A DNA stretch of 64,000 bases from Yinghuangia sp051388915 (GTDB lineage: Bacteria; Actinomycetota; Actinomycetes; Streptomycetales; Streptomycetaceae), in NCBI RefSeq assembly GCF_051388915.1, contig NZ_JBPKBH010000002.1, positions 124,001 to 188,000 on the forward strand, read 5' to 3'. Each line of letters starts with the position of its first letter. Position 1 is the first letter of the stretch. The notes below the pieces were generated by a model. That model searched no databases and had not been told where the DNA came from. It was given only the letters and a program-made list of their open reading frames with translations. The position numbers were made by a program, and so were the translations under genes. This document shows positions 8,607 through 17,193 of the stretch, one piece after another.

Positions 8607-9102
8607 GGCAGGGACCCGATGCGGCTGCCTTGCCCGACGCGTGCGGCGGCGCCGCGCGGGGGCGGGACGGGACGGCCCCGGTCGGGTGGAGCGGGTGGGA
8701 CGTCCAGGCGCGGACGGACCCGGCGTCGGGCACCGGGTGATCGCATCCGGGCGGAAACCGGTCCGACACCGGCAGCTCCCCTTCCGGAAACGACCGCCGG
8801 ATGTAGTCCGTTCGAGTGAATAACCGCGAAGTGTGCTGGTCGCGGCCGTGGCCCCGGGAGGATGTTCCTCGCGGGGCCACGGCACGTCCGGGCCCGGCGC
8901 GGCACGGGTGGGTCCAGAGCGACACGGCATGGGTGGTGTGCGGGCGGTGCGGGTGCGGAGGCCGGCGTCGTAATGCGTCCGTATCAGACCGTTCTCGCCC
9001 AAGCGGGATTCAATACGCCAAACCGCGCGCACCGGACCGGCCCCGCGCCATGATGGACCACCGACGCACCGCCCCGGACCGCAGCCGAGGACGTGGACTC
9101 CC
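8607..9102 (+). other. 496-bp intergenic region before the SpoIIE-type phosphatase
   Basis: No plausible gene is present. It contains the terminator at 8847-8881. A relatively AT-rich stretch around 8960-9010 contains TTCTCGCCCAAGCGGGATTC and may hold the promoter of the phosphatase gene. I cannot assign boxes. Confidence 0.5.
8847..8881 (+). terminator. 16-bp-arm hairpin terminator after sffA
   Basis: Arms CGTGGCCCCGGGAGGA and TCCTCGCGGGGCCACG pair in 15 of 16 positions around a 3-nt loop. It begins about 240 bp after the sffA stop. This very stable structure separates the smeA-sffA transcript from the phosphatase gene. Confidence 0.8.
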
Positions 9103-12100
9103 GTGTTCGACCTCGCGAACCTCACCGCCAGCGACCTCGTGGTCTGCGGCTCCGACCTGCGGCAGGCCACGGCCGCCGCGACGACGCCGGAGGAGGCCGC
9201 CCGCGCCCTGGCCCGCCTCCTCCGGGGGGCGTTCGCGGACCCGGGGGCCGGCACGCCGCAGATCGGCCTCGTGCGCGTGTACGCCACTGCCCGCCCCAAA
9301 GGCGGGGATCCCGGCGACCGCGTCCTCGAACTCCTTTCCGGCGACGGCGAGTTCACGCCCGGGCACCCCGGCGCCCCCGACCTGATCCCCCTTGCCGGGC
9401 CCGGCGCGCCCGCACCGCTGCATCCCGCACTCGACGCGGTGCTGCGCGATCTGGGGATCTGCGGAGACGCGACCCCGCGCGGCGGCGTCCCGGCACTGCG
9501 CGCGCCGGGGGCTGCGGAGGACGTGGCGGACGGGCGTGCGGGCGGGCTCGGGGACGGACCGGGAGACGTACCGCCCGGGGGTCCGCAGGCGGGGTCGAGG
9601 CCGCCCGGTCCTCCGGGGCTGCCCGCGGGCCTCGCGCTCTCGGAGCCGGGGACGCCGGCTACCGCGTCGGACACCGCCACGTCGGTCGTGGCGGTCCCGG
9701 CAGCCGTCGGCTCGGCCGCTGCGCCGAGTATCGACTCGGCTGTCGCCCCGATGGTCGTTCCGGCGGACGGCACCGCCGACGGCGTGAGTCTTGCGGCGGG
9801 CGTCGGCGCACGCGCGGGAACCCGTCAGGGTTCGGACTCTCCGGGGTCGCGCGCCGGGAGCTCGGTGCACAACGCGGGCGCGCCCGCGACGGTGACGGTG
9901 GTTGCGGCCATCCCCCCGCTGCCCATCCCCGCGCCGCCGGGCGCCGCGCTGTCGTTCGGCGTCACCGCTCCGGGAGCCGTGGCCGGGACCACCGCCGGCA
10001 CGACCGCCGGGACCGCCTTCGAGGCGGCCCCCGAGACCGTCGGCGAGACCATCGGCCAGGCGATCGGCGACACGGTCACCGAGACCGTCCCCGCAACCCT
10101 GCCGGAGACCGTGCCGCTGACGCCGGCGCGCCACGCCCCGGACGTGGGCGTCCGTCCCGACACCGGGGCGCGCGGCGATCCTTCCCCGGAGGACTCAGAG
10201 CCCTCGGAGGACCCGCCGGACCACGGCCCCGAACTCGCCTCCTCGCCGCCCCCGGCCCCGAACCTGGTCCCGCTCCCGCCGCCACCCCCGCCCCTGCTGC
10301 CCCCACCGCTCCCGGCGCTCGCGCATGCACCCGTCCACGCTCCCGCGAACGCGCACCTCCCGCCGCCGCACACCGCCTCGTCCGCCGACCCCGCGCAGGA
10401 CGCCGACGCGGTGCGCCACGCCATCGCGCACATCCCCGACCAGATGGCCGCCCTGCACGGCACGCGGACGGTGCTCGGGTACGCGGGCACGCTGCCGGAC
10501 GGCGAGTTGTTCGCCGTACTCCTCTACAGCGGCCACCACATCCCGGCCGCCGCCGCCGAGGCGCTGCGCGGACTGACCGCCGCGACCCGCCTGGCGCTGC
10601 TGCCCGCCCCGCAGACGCCGGTGCCGACGCCGCGCACCGGGCAGATGGCCGCCGCGCGCCTGGACGCGCTGGAGCAGTTGCTCGCGGCCACCGAGGACAC
10701 GACGGTGGAGCAGGCCCGCACGGTCGAGACGTATCGGGGGCGGGTGCGGACGCAGGCCGAGCAGCTGCGGATCAACCAGCGCCGCCTGGAGCAGGAGGCG
10801 CACATCGTGGAGACGCTGTACGGCGTCGGGCAGCAGCTCACCCGGGAGCTGGACCTGGACAAGCTCGTGCAGACCGCGACCGACGCGGCCACGAAGGTGA
10901 TCGCGGCGGAGCACGGGATCCTGCTGTACCGGGACTGCGACCGCGACGACGGGCTGGACGACATCCGGCACGCGGCGGCGGCGCGCGGGGACTCGGCGCA
11001 TCCGCTGCTGCCGGATCCCGGGGTCCGGCTGACGCCCGCGCACCTGGCCGAGGACGTCGTCCGGTCGGGGGACGTCGCGGAGCATCCGGGGCGGTGGCAC
11101 GCGGCGCCGGTGGCGGTGGACCCGGAGGCGCTGCCGGTGCGCAGCTACCTGGGTGTGCCGGTGGTGAGCCGGGAGGGGAAGGGGCTGGGGGCGTTCGCGT
11201 TCTCGCACTCGAAGCCGGACATCTTCACCGAGCGGGACGAGCAGTTGGCGCTGGGCATCGCGTCGCAGGCCGCGGCGGCGATCGAGAACGCGCGGTTGTA
11301 CCGGAGTGTGCGGGACACGGCGGTGCGGTTGCAGCGTTCGCTGCTGCCGCCGGAGCTGCCGGACATCGAGGCGCTGGAGATCGCGTGCCGCTACCTGCCG
11401 GGCGCGCGGGGCTCGCAGGTGGGCGGGGACTGGTTCGACGTGATCCCGCTGTCCGCGGGGCGGGTGGCGCTGGTGATCGGCGACGTGATGGGCCGGGGGC
11501 TGGCCGCGGCGGCGGTGATGGGGCAGTTGCGGACGGCGGTGCGGGCGTACGCGGTGATGGACCTGCCGCCCGCGCAGGTGATGCGGCACCTGAACCGGCT
11601 GATGGCCGGGATGGGGGCGGAGGACCAGATCACGACGTGCGTGTACGCGGTGTACGACCCGTGGCACGACTCGGTGCGGTGGTCGAACGCGGGCCATCTG
11701 CCGCCGGCGCTGATCGGCGCGGACGGCGGGGTGCGGCTGCTGGACGACGACCTGGGTGTTCCGCTGGGCGTGGAGGGGACGGCGTTCGAGGACGCGGACG
11801 TGGTGTTCCGCCCGTGCGACCGGCTGCTGCTGTATACGGACGGGCTGGTGGAGCGGCACGACGTGTCGCTGACGGAGCGGTTGCAGTTGTTCACGGCCGA
11901 GGTGGGCGGGGCGGCGCGCAATCCGGACGGTGTGCAGGACACGTGCGACCGGCTGATGGGCGGGATGCTGACCGGCCGGGAGCACGACGATGTGGCTCTG
12001 CTGCTGGTGCGGGCGCGGGAGGGGCGCGAGCGGGCGGCGGCGCTGGAGTTGCCGCCGACGGCGAAGGCGGCGCGGGAGGCGCGGGGGTTCGTGCGGTCGG

Positions 12101-12402
12101 TGCTGGCGCAGTGGCGGCTGCCGGGGCTCGGGGAGGCGGCGTGCTCGGTGGTGACGGAGCTGGTGGCGAACGCGGTGGAGCACGCGCGTACGCCGATGGA
12201 GCTGCGGTTGGGGCACCGTCCGGGGCGGCTGGTGGTGCAGGTGGCGGACCACGACGGGCGGTTGCCGCGGCGCCTGTCGGCGGCGGAGGGGGACGAGCGG
12301 CACCGGGGGCTGATGATCGTGGCGGCGCTGGCGGCGGACTGGGGGGTGCGTCCGACGGACACGGGGAAAGTGGTGTGGGCGGAGTTGGTCGAGCCGGGGT
12401 GA
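9103..12402 (+). CDS. GAF-SpoIIE (PP2C) phosphatase with C-terminal HATPase domain
   Basis: A 1099-residue soluble signalling protein. The N-terminal about 115 residues form a small domain that appears to resume near residues 430-500. Between them lie about 300 residues of Ala/Pro/Thr/Gly low-complexity sequence. A coiled coil (about 513-565) leads into a GAF domain (about 566-730), then a SpoIIE-type PP2C phosphatase (about 740-975) with the metal-binding motifs GGDWFD and GDVMGRG and the acidic DD near its end (EHDDVALL). A HATPase_c_2 anti-sigma-kinase-like domain follows (about 985-1098) with the N-box ELVANAVEHA. Such proteins dephosphorylate anti-anti-sigma factors and can phosphorylate them with the kinase domain. 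No partner STAS protein is adjacent. The GTG at 9103 fits the end of the upstream non-coding region. Confidence 0.88.
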   Translation: MFDLANLTASDLVVCGSDLRQATAAATTPEEAARALARLLRGAFADPGAGTPQIGLVRVYATARPKGGDPGDRVLELLSGDGEFTPGHPGAPDLIPLAGPGAPAPLHPALDAVLRDLGICGDATPRGGVPALRAPGAAEDVADGRAGGLGDGPGDVPPGGPQAGSRPPGPPGLPAGLALSEPGTPATASDTATSVVAVPAAVGSAAAPSIDSAVAPMVVPADGTADGVSLAAGVGARAGTRQGSDSPGSRAGSSVHNAGAPATVTVVAAIPPLPIPAPPGAALSFGVTAPGAVAGTTAGTTAGTAFEAAPETVGETIGQAIGDTVTETVPATLPETVPLTPARHAPDVGVRPDTGARGDPSPEDSEPSEDPPDHGPELASSPPPAPNLVPLPPPPPPLLPPPLPALAHAPVHAPANAHLPPPHTASSADPAQDADAVRHAIAHIPDQMAALHGTRTVLGYAGTLPDGELFAVLLYSGHHIPAAAAEALRGLTAATRLALLPAPQTPVPTPRTGQMAAARLDALEQLLAATEDTTVEQARTVETYRGRVRTQAEQLRINQRRLEQEAHIVETLYGVGQQLTRELDLDKLVQTATDAATKVIAAEHGILLYRDCDRDDGLDDIRHAAAARGDSAHPLLPDPGVRLTPAHLAEDVVRSGDVAEHPGRWHAAPVAVDPEALPVRSYLGVPVVSREGKGLGAFAFSHSKPDIFTERDEQLALGIASQAAAAIENARLYRSVRDTAVRLQRSLLPPELPDIEALEIACRYLPGARGSQVGGDWFDVIPLSAGRVALVIGDVMGRGLAAAAVMGQLRTAVRAYAVMDLPPAQVMRHLNRLMAGMGAEDQITTCVYAVYDPWHDSVRWSNAGHLPPALIGADGGVRLLDDDLGVPLGVEGTAFEDADVVFRPCDRLLLYTDGLVERHDVSLTERLQLFTAEVGGAARNPDGVQDTCDRLMGGMLTGREHDDVALLLVRAREGRERAAALELPPTAKAAREARGFVRSVLAQWRLPGLGEAACSVVTELVANAVEHARTPMELRLGHRPGRLVVQVADHDGRLPRRLSAAEGDERHRGLMIVAALAADWGVRPTDTGKVVWAELVEPG

Positions 12403-12460
12403 GGGGGTGGGGGCGTTGTCTGTGGCGGGTGCCGGACGTCTCGCCCAAGAGTGTCGCATT

Positions 12461-12490
12461 TTGATCGTTGTTCGACGGGTTCTGTATGTT
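12461..12490 (+). promoter_or_regulatory. candidate housekeeping (HrdB-type) promoter
   Basis: TTGATC and TATGTT are separated by 18 bp in an unusually AT-rich patch. They read toward rbpA, about 290 bp upstream of its start. It is the only AT-rich patch in the region. A transcript from here would either carry a long leader or encode a small RNA. Confidence 0.45.
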
Positions 12491-12694
12491 ATGGGGGCTC
12501 GCGGGCCGCACCCGCCTGTCCGGGCCTCGGGTCGCACCGCTGGTCGGGCCGCCGTCCGGTGCTCGGCGGCCGGGCCGTCCGGTCGGGCGTTGACCCGGAT
12601 GCCTCGGTGGAACATCCGAGATGTGATGAAAAGCCCGAATGCGGGTAGTTACCCGGGCGACGCGGACCCCGGCACCGCGGTGCCCGGCACCACC

Positions 12695-12721
12695 GGGAAT
12701 CTTCGGGGCCCTCCGCACGTT
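12695..12721 (+). promoter_or_regulatory. sigma-R type promoter of rbpA
   Basis: GGGAAT, 18 bp, then GTT matches the Streptomyces sigma-R consensus exactly. The start point would fall near 12728, giving a leader of about 56 nt before the rbpA ATG. The rbpA gene of S. coelicolor is a known member of the thiol-oxidative-stress sigma-R regulon, so motif, spacing and target all agree. Confidence 0.85.
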
Positions 12722-12783
12722 GATCGATCGAACAGGCAGCCACGGCTGTCGCAGTGGACTTCAAGCCCAGGAGGCACGATTTC

Positions 12784-13158
12784 ATGAGTGAGCGAGCTCT
12801 CCGCGGCACGCGCCTCGGCGCCACCAGCTACGAGACCGACCGTGGAATCGACCTGGCCCCGCGTCGGACCGTCGAGTACGCGTGTCCCCGCGGCCACCGG
12901 TTCGAGATGCCGTTCTCCGTCGAGGCGGAGATCCCCCCGGTCTGGGAGTGCCGCAGCTGCGGCATGGTCGCCCAGCTCGTGGACGGCGCCCCGCCGGAGG
13001 AGAAGAAGAACAAGCCCGCGCGTACGCACTGGGACATGCTGATGGAGCGCCGCACCCGCGAGGAGCTGGAAGAGGTCCTCGCCGAGCGCCTCGCCGTCCT
13101 CCGCTCCGGAGGCATCGACCTGCACCACGACCCGCGGGACAACCGCAAGACGGCCTGA
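12784..13158 (+). CDS. rbpA: RNA polymerase-binding protein RbpA
   Basis: A 124-residue protein with the full RbpA layout. A short N-terminal tail leads to a beta-barrel core with the zinc-binding set C34, H38, C56 and C59. A basic linker (KKNKPAR, R89-R90) and the C-terminal sigma-interaction helices (HWDMLMERRTREELEEVLAERL) follow. RbpA binds the beta subunit and the principal sigma factor and stabilises open complexes. The ATG at 12784 has AGGAGG nine bases upstream; the frame is open ten codons further but without a ribosome site. A sigma-R promoter lies upstream and a strong hairpin downstream, so it is probably monocistronic. Confidence 0.96.
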   Translation: MSERALRGTRLGATSYETDRGIDLAPRRTVEYACPRGHRFEMPFSVEAEIPPVWECRSCGMVAQLVDGAPPEEKKNKPARTHWDMLMERRTREELEEVLAERLAVLRSGGIDLHHDPRDNRKTA

Positions 13159-13257
13159 CGGCCGACGACCCACCGCCGACGACGGCCGCCGCCCACCACC
13201 GGGCAGGCGGCCGCCCTTACGAACGACAGCCGACCGCCGACAACCTGAACACCCTTT

Positions 13258-13293
13258 GGGCCCGCCCCGAACCACGAGGTTCGCGGCGGGCCC
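13258..13293 (+). terminator. terminator after rbpA
   Basis: Arms of 16 nt (GGGCCCGCCCCGAACC and GGTTCGCGGCGGGCCC) pair with one mismatch around a 4-nt loop. It lies 100 bp after the rbpA stop and before the ribosome site of the next gene. It probably insulates rbpA from the maltokinase-cap gene. Confidence 0.8.
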
Positions 13294-13441
13294 ACCGGCG
13301 TTTTGGCCCAAACCGCCTGGCAGCACAGGCCGTTCTCCCTCCGGGCCCGGCGCGCGCCGCTGCCGCCTCGCCGCCGGATGAGAAGCTGGCGGGACCCGCG
13401 CACACCGAGCGCGCGTGCGCCGAACGGAGGATCCCGCCCGC

Positions 13442-14152
13442 ATGGCCGTCATCCACCACACCACCCTCACCCCCACCAAGCTCGAACTGCTCACCGCGTG
13501 GCTCCCCGACCGCCCCTGGTACGCCGGAGGCCTCGGCACCCCGGACCTGACCCGGGCCGGCGGCTTCCGGCTGGACGATCCGCGGGGTGAGGTCGGCATC
13601 GAATTCCTCGTCGTCACCGACACGTCCCACACCTCCGCAGCCGCCGGGACCATCGGCGCCGGGACGGCCTCCCCAGCCGCCTACCTCATCCCGCTCACCT
13701 ACCGCGGCGCGCCCCTCGACGGGGCCGAACACGCGCTCGTCGGCACCATGGAGCACGGCGTGCTGGGCCCGCGCTGGGCGTACGACGGCTGCCACGACCC
13801 GGTGCTGGTCGGCCAGTTGGCGGCGCTGATCGCGGGCCGCGTCCAGGCGCAGGACCAGAGTGCGAGCGACACCCCCGACCCGGAGGTCACCCGCACGTAC
13901 GCCGCCGGCGGCGACCTCGCCGCGGCGTTCGCGTCCGGGTCCGTCGCGGCCGACGGCCCGGACGGCACCGAGCTGCGCAGCCCGCACGGCCCGGTCATCC
14001 ACCTCCACCGGGCCCTCCGCGCCGTACCCGACGGCGCCCCCGCGCCCCCGGACGGCGCGACCGGCCACGTCGCGGGGCACTGGCGCCCGGACCCGCAAGG
14101 CCCGCGCGTCCGAGGGCTGTTCGCCGTCCTCCACGGCGGCGCCGGGGCGTAG
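13442..14152 (+). CDS. maltokinase N-terminal cap-like domain protein
   Basis: A 236-residue protein starting MAVIHHTTLTPTKLELLTAWLP. Its opening resembles the cap domain at the N-terminus of actinobacterial maltokinase, here as a stand-alone protein without the kinase lobe. The motif W-Y-x-G-G (about residue 23) and the LIPLTYRGAPLDGAEHALVGTMEHGVLGPRWAYDG segment fit this family. The C-terminal 80 residues are beta-rich with His-Leu-His. Proteins like this are conserved near rbpA in streptomycetes and their function is not known to me. The ATG at 13442 has GGAGG upstream. The gene converges on the next, with stops seven bases apart. Confidence 0.75.
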   Translation: MAVIHHTTLTPTKLELLTAWLPDRPWYAGGLGTPDLTRAGGFRLDDPRGEVGIEFLVVTDTSHTSAAAGTIGAGTASPAAYLIPLTYRGAPLDGAEHALVGTMEHGVLGPRWAYDGCHDPVLVGQLAALIAGRVQAQDQSASDTPDPEVTRTYAAGGDLAAAFASGSVAADGPDGTELRSPHGPVIHLHRALRAVPDGAPAPPDGATGHVAGHWRPDPQGPRVRGLFAVLHGGAGA

Positions 14153-14159
14153 CGGGGCC

Positions 14160-14747
14160 CTATTCCGCCGCGGGGTCGGCGGGGCGGCGGGCGTAGACGT
14201 GGAACGCCACGCCGTCCCGGTACGTCCGGCTGTGCGTCAGCGTGAGGCCGTGCACCGCGAACGGCCCGTTCAGCAGCGGGGTCCCGGAGCCGACGAGGAC
14301 CGGGTAGATCTTCAGGTGGAACTCGTCGATCTCGTCGCGGAGCGCCGCCGCGAGGCTGCCCCCGCCGCACAGCCACAGGTCCCTGCCGGGGCCGCCGGGC
14401 CCGGCCTTGAGCGCCCGTACGTGCGCGGCGGGGTCGTCGGCGACGATCTCCACACCGGGGTCGGCGGCCTGCGACAGGCTGCGCGAGTACACGATCTGCC
14501 GCAGGTGCCGGTACGGCGACGGGACGCCCCCGGCCAGGTAGGTGCCCTTCCCCATGAGCACGGTGTCGAACAACCGCGGCGTCGTGTCCAGCCCGGCCGC
14601 CTCCGCGACGTGCGACGGTACCGTCTCGGGATACTCCGCGGCCAGCGCCGCGTGGTCGCCGTCGTGCGGGAGGAAGGACGCGTCGCCGTCCGGTCCGCCG
14701 ATGTAGCCGTCAAGGCTCTGAGCGACGTAGTACACGAGTCTGCGCAT
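14160..14747 (-). CDS. RibD C-terminal / dihydrofolate reductase-like protein
   Basis: A 195-residue protein beginning MRRLVYYVAQSLDGYIGGPDGD, the typical first strand and loop of the RibD_C/DHFR-like family. Further family features are DTVLMGKGTY (about residue 61) and LWLCGGGSLAAALRDEIDEFHLKIYPVLVGSGTPLL near 123-157, the nucleotide-binding GGG motif and final strands. The family binds NADPH and reduces small substrates, but most stand-alone members are uncharacterised. It is not a true FolA. The stop lies seven bases from that of the opposite-strand neighbour. Confidence 0.85.
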   Translation of the reverse strand: MRRLVYYVAQSLDGYIGGPDGDASFLPHDGDHAALAAEYPETVPSHVAEAAGLDTTPRLFDTVLMGKGTYLAGGVPSPYRHLRQIVYSRSLSQAADPGVEIVADDPAAHVRALKAGPGGPGRDLWLCGGGSLAAALRDEIDEFHLKIYPVLVGSGTPLLNGPFAVHGLTLTHSRTYRDGVAFHVYARRPADPAAE

Positions 14748-14968
14748 CGCCTCACCCTAGGACGTCCCGGGCACAGACCCGCGCAACGCACTCACCCCGC
14801 CCGCGTCACGCGCCCCCAACGAGACCGCCACGGGCGCGAGCGTCGGGCGCGGCGCGCAGCACCGCGTCCAGGCGCCGCGCCGCAGTACGACCGTCCGCGA
14901 TCAACGCTGCGGCGACGCCCGACCGGGCAGGCCGCGCCCCAGATCCGCGTCAACCGCACCCAGGTCAC

Positions 14969-15010
14969 GGAACCGTTCCCGGAACCGTTCCCGGAACCGT
15001 TCCCGGAACC
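14969..15010 (-). repeat. 12-bp tandem repeat just downstream of bioB
   Basis: Three perfect copies of GGAACCGTTCCC plus a half copy run from 14969 to 15010, starting 30 bp beyond the bioB stop. Each unit is nearly self-complementary, so the bioB message would end in a row of small hairpins. It could help stop transcription or protect the 3' end. Confidence 0.85.
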
Positions 15011-15039
15011 GCCGGACCCGCGGGGGACTTGGCTTTGCG

Positions 15040-16119
15040 TCAGGTGTTGGTGGGGAGGGTGGTACCCGTGCCGCGCTTGCGGGTCGCCACGAGATCGTGG
15101 TGGGCCGCCGGAAGGGTCCGCTCGGCGGTGCCTTCTACGGTGAAGCCCGCGTCGGTGATCATGGCCAAGTCGTGCGAGCCGGGCTGGCCTTCGCTGGTGA
15201 GGTAGTCGCCGAGGAACATCGAGTTCGCGATGTGCAGCGCCAGCGGCTGAAGGGTGCGGAGGTGGATCTCGCGTCCTCCGGCGAGGCGGACCTCGACGTC
15301 GGGGAAGACGAAGCGGAAGAGCGCGAGGATGCGCAGGCAGCGATGTGGGGTGAGGTCCCAGCGGGTGCCCAGTGGGGTGCCTTCGAAGGGGATCAGGAAG
15401 TTGACGGGCACCGAGTCGGGGTCCAAAGCCCGCAGGGCGAACGCGATGTCGATCACGTCGTCGTCGGTCTCGCCCATGCCGAAGATCGCCCCCGAGCACG
15501 GGGACAGGCCCGCCGTCGTGGCCGCGTCGACCGTCTCGACGCGGTCGTCGAAGGTGTGCGTGGAGCAGATCTCGCGGTAGTTCTCCGCGCTGGTGTTGAG
15601 GTTGTGGTTGTACGCGTCGGCCCCTGCCTCGCGCAGTTGTTCGGCCTGGCCGGGCTGAAGGAGGCCGAGGCAGACGCACACCTCGACGTCCGGTGCCGCG
15701 GCCTTGATGGCGCCGATCGTGGTACCGACGCGAGCGATGTCGCGCTCGCCGGGCCCGCGCCCGCTGGCGACCAGGCAGACGCGCTTGGCGCCGGCCGCGA
15801 CGGCCTTGCCCGCCGCGGCCGCGGCCTCGTCGGCGCTGATCCACGAGTACTTGAGGATGTCGGTCGACGACCCAAGGCGCTGCGAGCAGTACGTGCAGTC
15901 CTCGGGGCACAGCCCGCTCTTCATGTTGACCAGGTGGTTCAGCTTCACCCGGACGCCGAAGTACCGGCGGCGGACGCGCGACGCGGCGGCCACGACGTCC
16001 AGGATGTCGGTGTCCTCGACGTCCAGGAGGGCGAGGAGTTCGTCGCGGTCCGGGGTCTCCCGCCGCAGGGCCTTGTCCGCCAAACGGTCGAGCAGGACGT
16101 GCAGATCAGGTCGGGTCAT
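15040..16119 (-). CDS. bioB: biotin synthase BioB
   Basis: A 359-residue radical SAM enzyme that inserts sulfur into dethiobiotin in the last step of biotin synthesis. The 4Fe-4S/SAM motif CPEDCTYC places cysteines at 71, 75 and 78. Likely 2Fe-2S ligands C115, C148 and C208 and the conserved Arg of AGGREIH are present, and YNHNLNTSAENY is typical of BioB. The ATG at 16119 has AAGGA eight bases upstream; an ATG nine bases earlier would overlap that site. No other bio genes are nearby, so bioB stands alone here. The 3' end of the message carries the 12-bp repeat array. Confidence 0.96.
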   Translation of the reverse strand: MTRPDLHVLLDRLADKALRRETPDRDELLALLDVEDTDILDVVAAASRVRRRYFGVRVKLNHLVNMKSGLCPEDCTYCSQRLGSSTDILKYSWISADEAAAAAGKAVAAGAKRVCLVASGRGPGERDIARVGTTIGAIKAAAPDVEVCVCLGLLQPGQAEQLREAGADAYNHNLNTSAENYREICSTHTFDDRVETVDAATTAGLSPCSGAIFGMGETDDDVIDIAFALRALDPDSVPVNFLIPFEGTPLGTRWDLTPHRCLRILALFRFVFPDVEVRLAGGREIHLRTLQPLALHIANSMFLGDYLTSEGQPGSHDLAMITDAGFTVEGTAERTLPAAHHDLVATRKRGTGTTLPTNT

Positions 16120-16378
16120 GCCGACCATCCTTCGGATCGCGCAGCATTGCCATCAATGATCGATCCGACAGGAACGCCCGCGAAACGTTGTGCACGGACA
16201 CGAGATGGCGTTCCACACCGCGGTGTGGAGGGATCTTCGGCGGGGGTGTGCGCGGGCTTGCGTGCCGGGCGCACAACTACGGGTCCGCGTGTTGCCTGCG
16301 CACGTGAACCGCCGTTCGGCCTCTGAGTCGCGCGGAGCCGGGAGCCGGTCGGCTTTTGGTGGGGGACGTCTGTGTGCC

Positions 16379-16975
16379 CTAGCCGGGGAGGCGGCCGGGG
16401 TCTTGGTTGTCCTTGTGGGGGTCGTTGGGGTGCCAGACGGTGGCGCCGTTTTGGTCCACGACGCTGCCTTCGACCACTTCGCCCGGGACGACGCGGCCGT
16501 CGGGGGCGTGCATGCGCATCTGGTCCTGCATGTGGCGGGCCTGGCCTACTGCGGTGCCGAACTTGGTGCGGCGGACGAGTTGGCTGCCGACCGCGCCGCC
16601 GATCGCGCGGCGGAGCAGGGGGCGGGTGAAGGGCAGGAGGCACAGGAGGCCGAGGGCGTCGGACAGGAAGCCCGGGATGATCAGCAGGATGCCGCCGAGG
16701 ACGACCAGGCCCGCGTCGGCCGCGGCCTTGTTGGTCTCGGCGGTGGGGACGGCGGAGACGGTCGCGTTCGGGCCGGCGTTCGCGGCGGCGGCGTTGGCGA
16801 GGCGGTTGAGGGCGCGGCGGCCCTCGTAGCGGATGGCGAGGGAGCCCAGGACGACGCCGGCGAGGAGCAGCAGGATCGTGTTGCCCACGCCGATGGCGCT
16901 GCCGACGCGGCTGATCAGGAAGATTTCGAGGATCGGCAGGGCGACCAGGGGCAGCAGGATCGCGGCGCGGCGCAT
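16379..16975 (-). CDS. fxsA: FxsA family membrane protein
   Basis: A 198-residue protein with the FxsA domain in its first 140 residues. It has hydrophobic segments at about 4-25 and 28-45, the cytoplasmic ALNRLAN segment, and a third membrane region, LGGILLIIPGFLSDALGLLCLLP, near 95-118, the family signature. The C-terminal 60 residues are hydrophilic and end in a Pro/Asp/Asn tail. FxsA in E. coli suppresses F exclusion of phage T7; its normal role is unclear. The start ATG at 16975 is preceded by a GGAAGGGAG ribosome site. It lies downstream of the mannosyltransferase gene on the same strand and may be co-transcribed. Confidence 0.88.
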   Translation of the reverse strand: MRRAAILLPLVALPILEIFLISRVGSAIGVGNTILLLLAGVVLGSLAIRYEGRRALNRLANAAAANAGPNATVSAVPTAETNKAAADAGLVVLGGILLIIPGFLSDALGLLCLLPFTRPLLRRAIGGAVGSQLVRRTKFGTAVGQARHMQDQMRMHAPDGRVVPGEVVEGSVVDQNGATVWHPNDPHKDNQDPGRLPG

Positions 16976-17193
16976 GGTGTCGGGGGCTCCCTTCCGGTCC
17001 CGGGGCCGGTGACGGCGGGCCGTGCGTACGGTCCGGGTGGGCCGTCCCGGCCGGGTGCCGGGAGCGGTCGTGCGGTGTGCGTGGTTCGAGGTGCGTGGCG
17101 GGCGCGGGTGGTGGTGAGCGCCCGGGGTGGGGGCGGTGCCGGGTGCGCGGTTGGCGGCCGCGCGGTGGATCGCCCCTCCCCCTGGTAGACGCG

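Larger units (their letters stand above)
12403..12783 (+). other. 381-bp leader and promoter region of rbpA
   Basis: No gene is visible. It holds two promoter candidates reading toward rbpA (12461-12490 and 12695-12721) and a GC-rich stretch with short dyads around 12648-12692. A distal promoter would give a leader of nearly 300 nt. Confidence 0.55.

Noticed and set aside
13258..13293. Riboswitch or tRNA-like fold after rbpA
   Set aside because: It is a simple two-arm hairpin without tRNA or riboswitch signatures; a terminator explains it.
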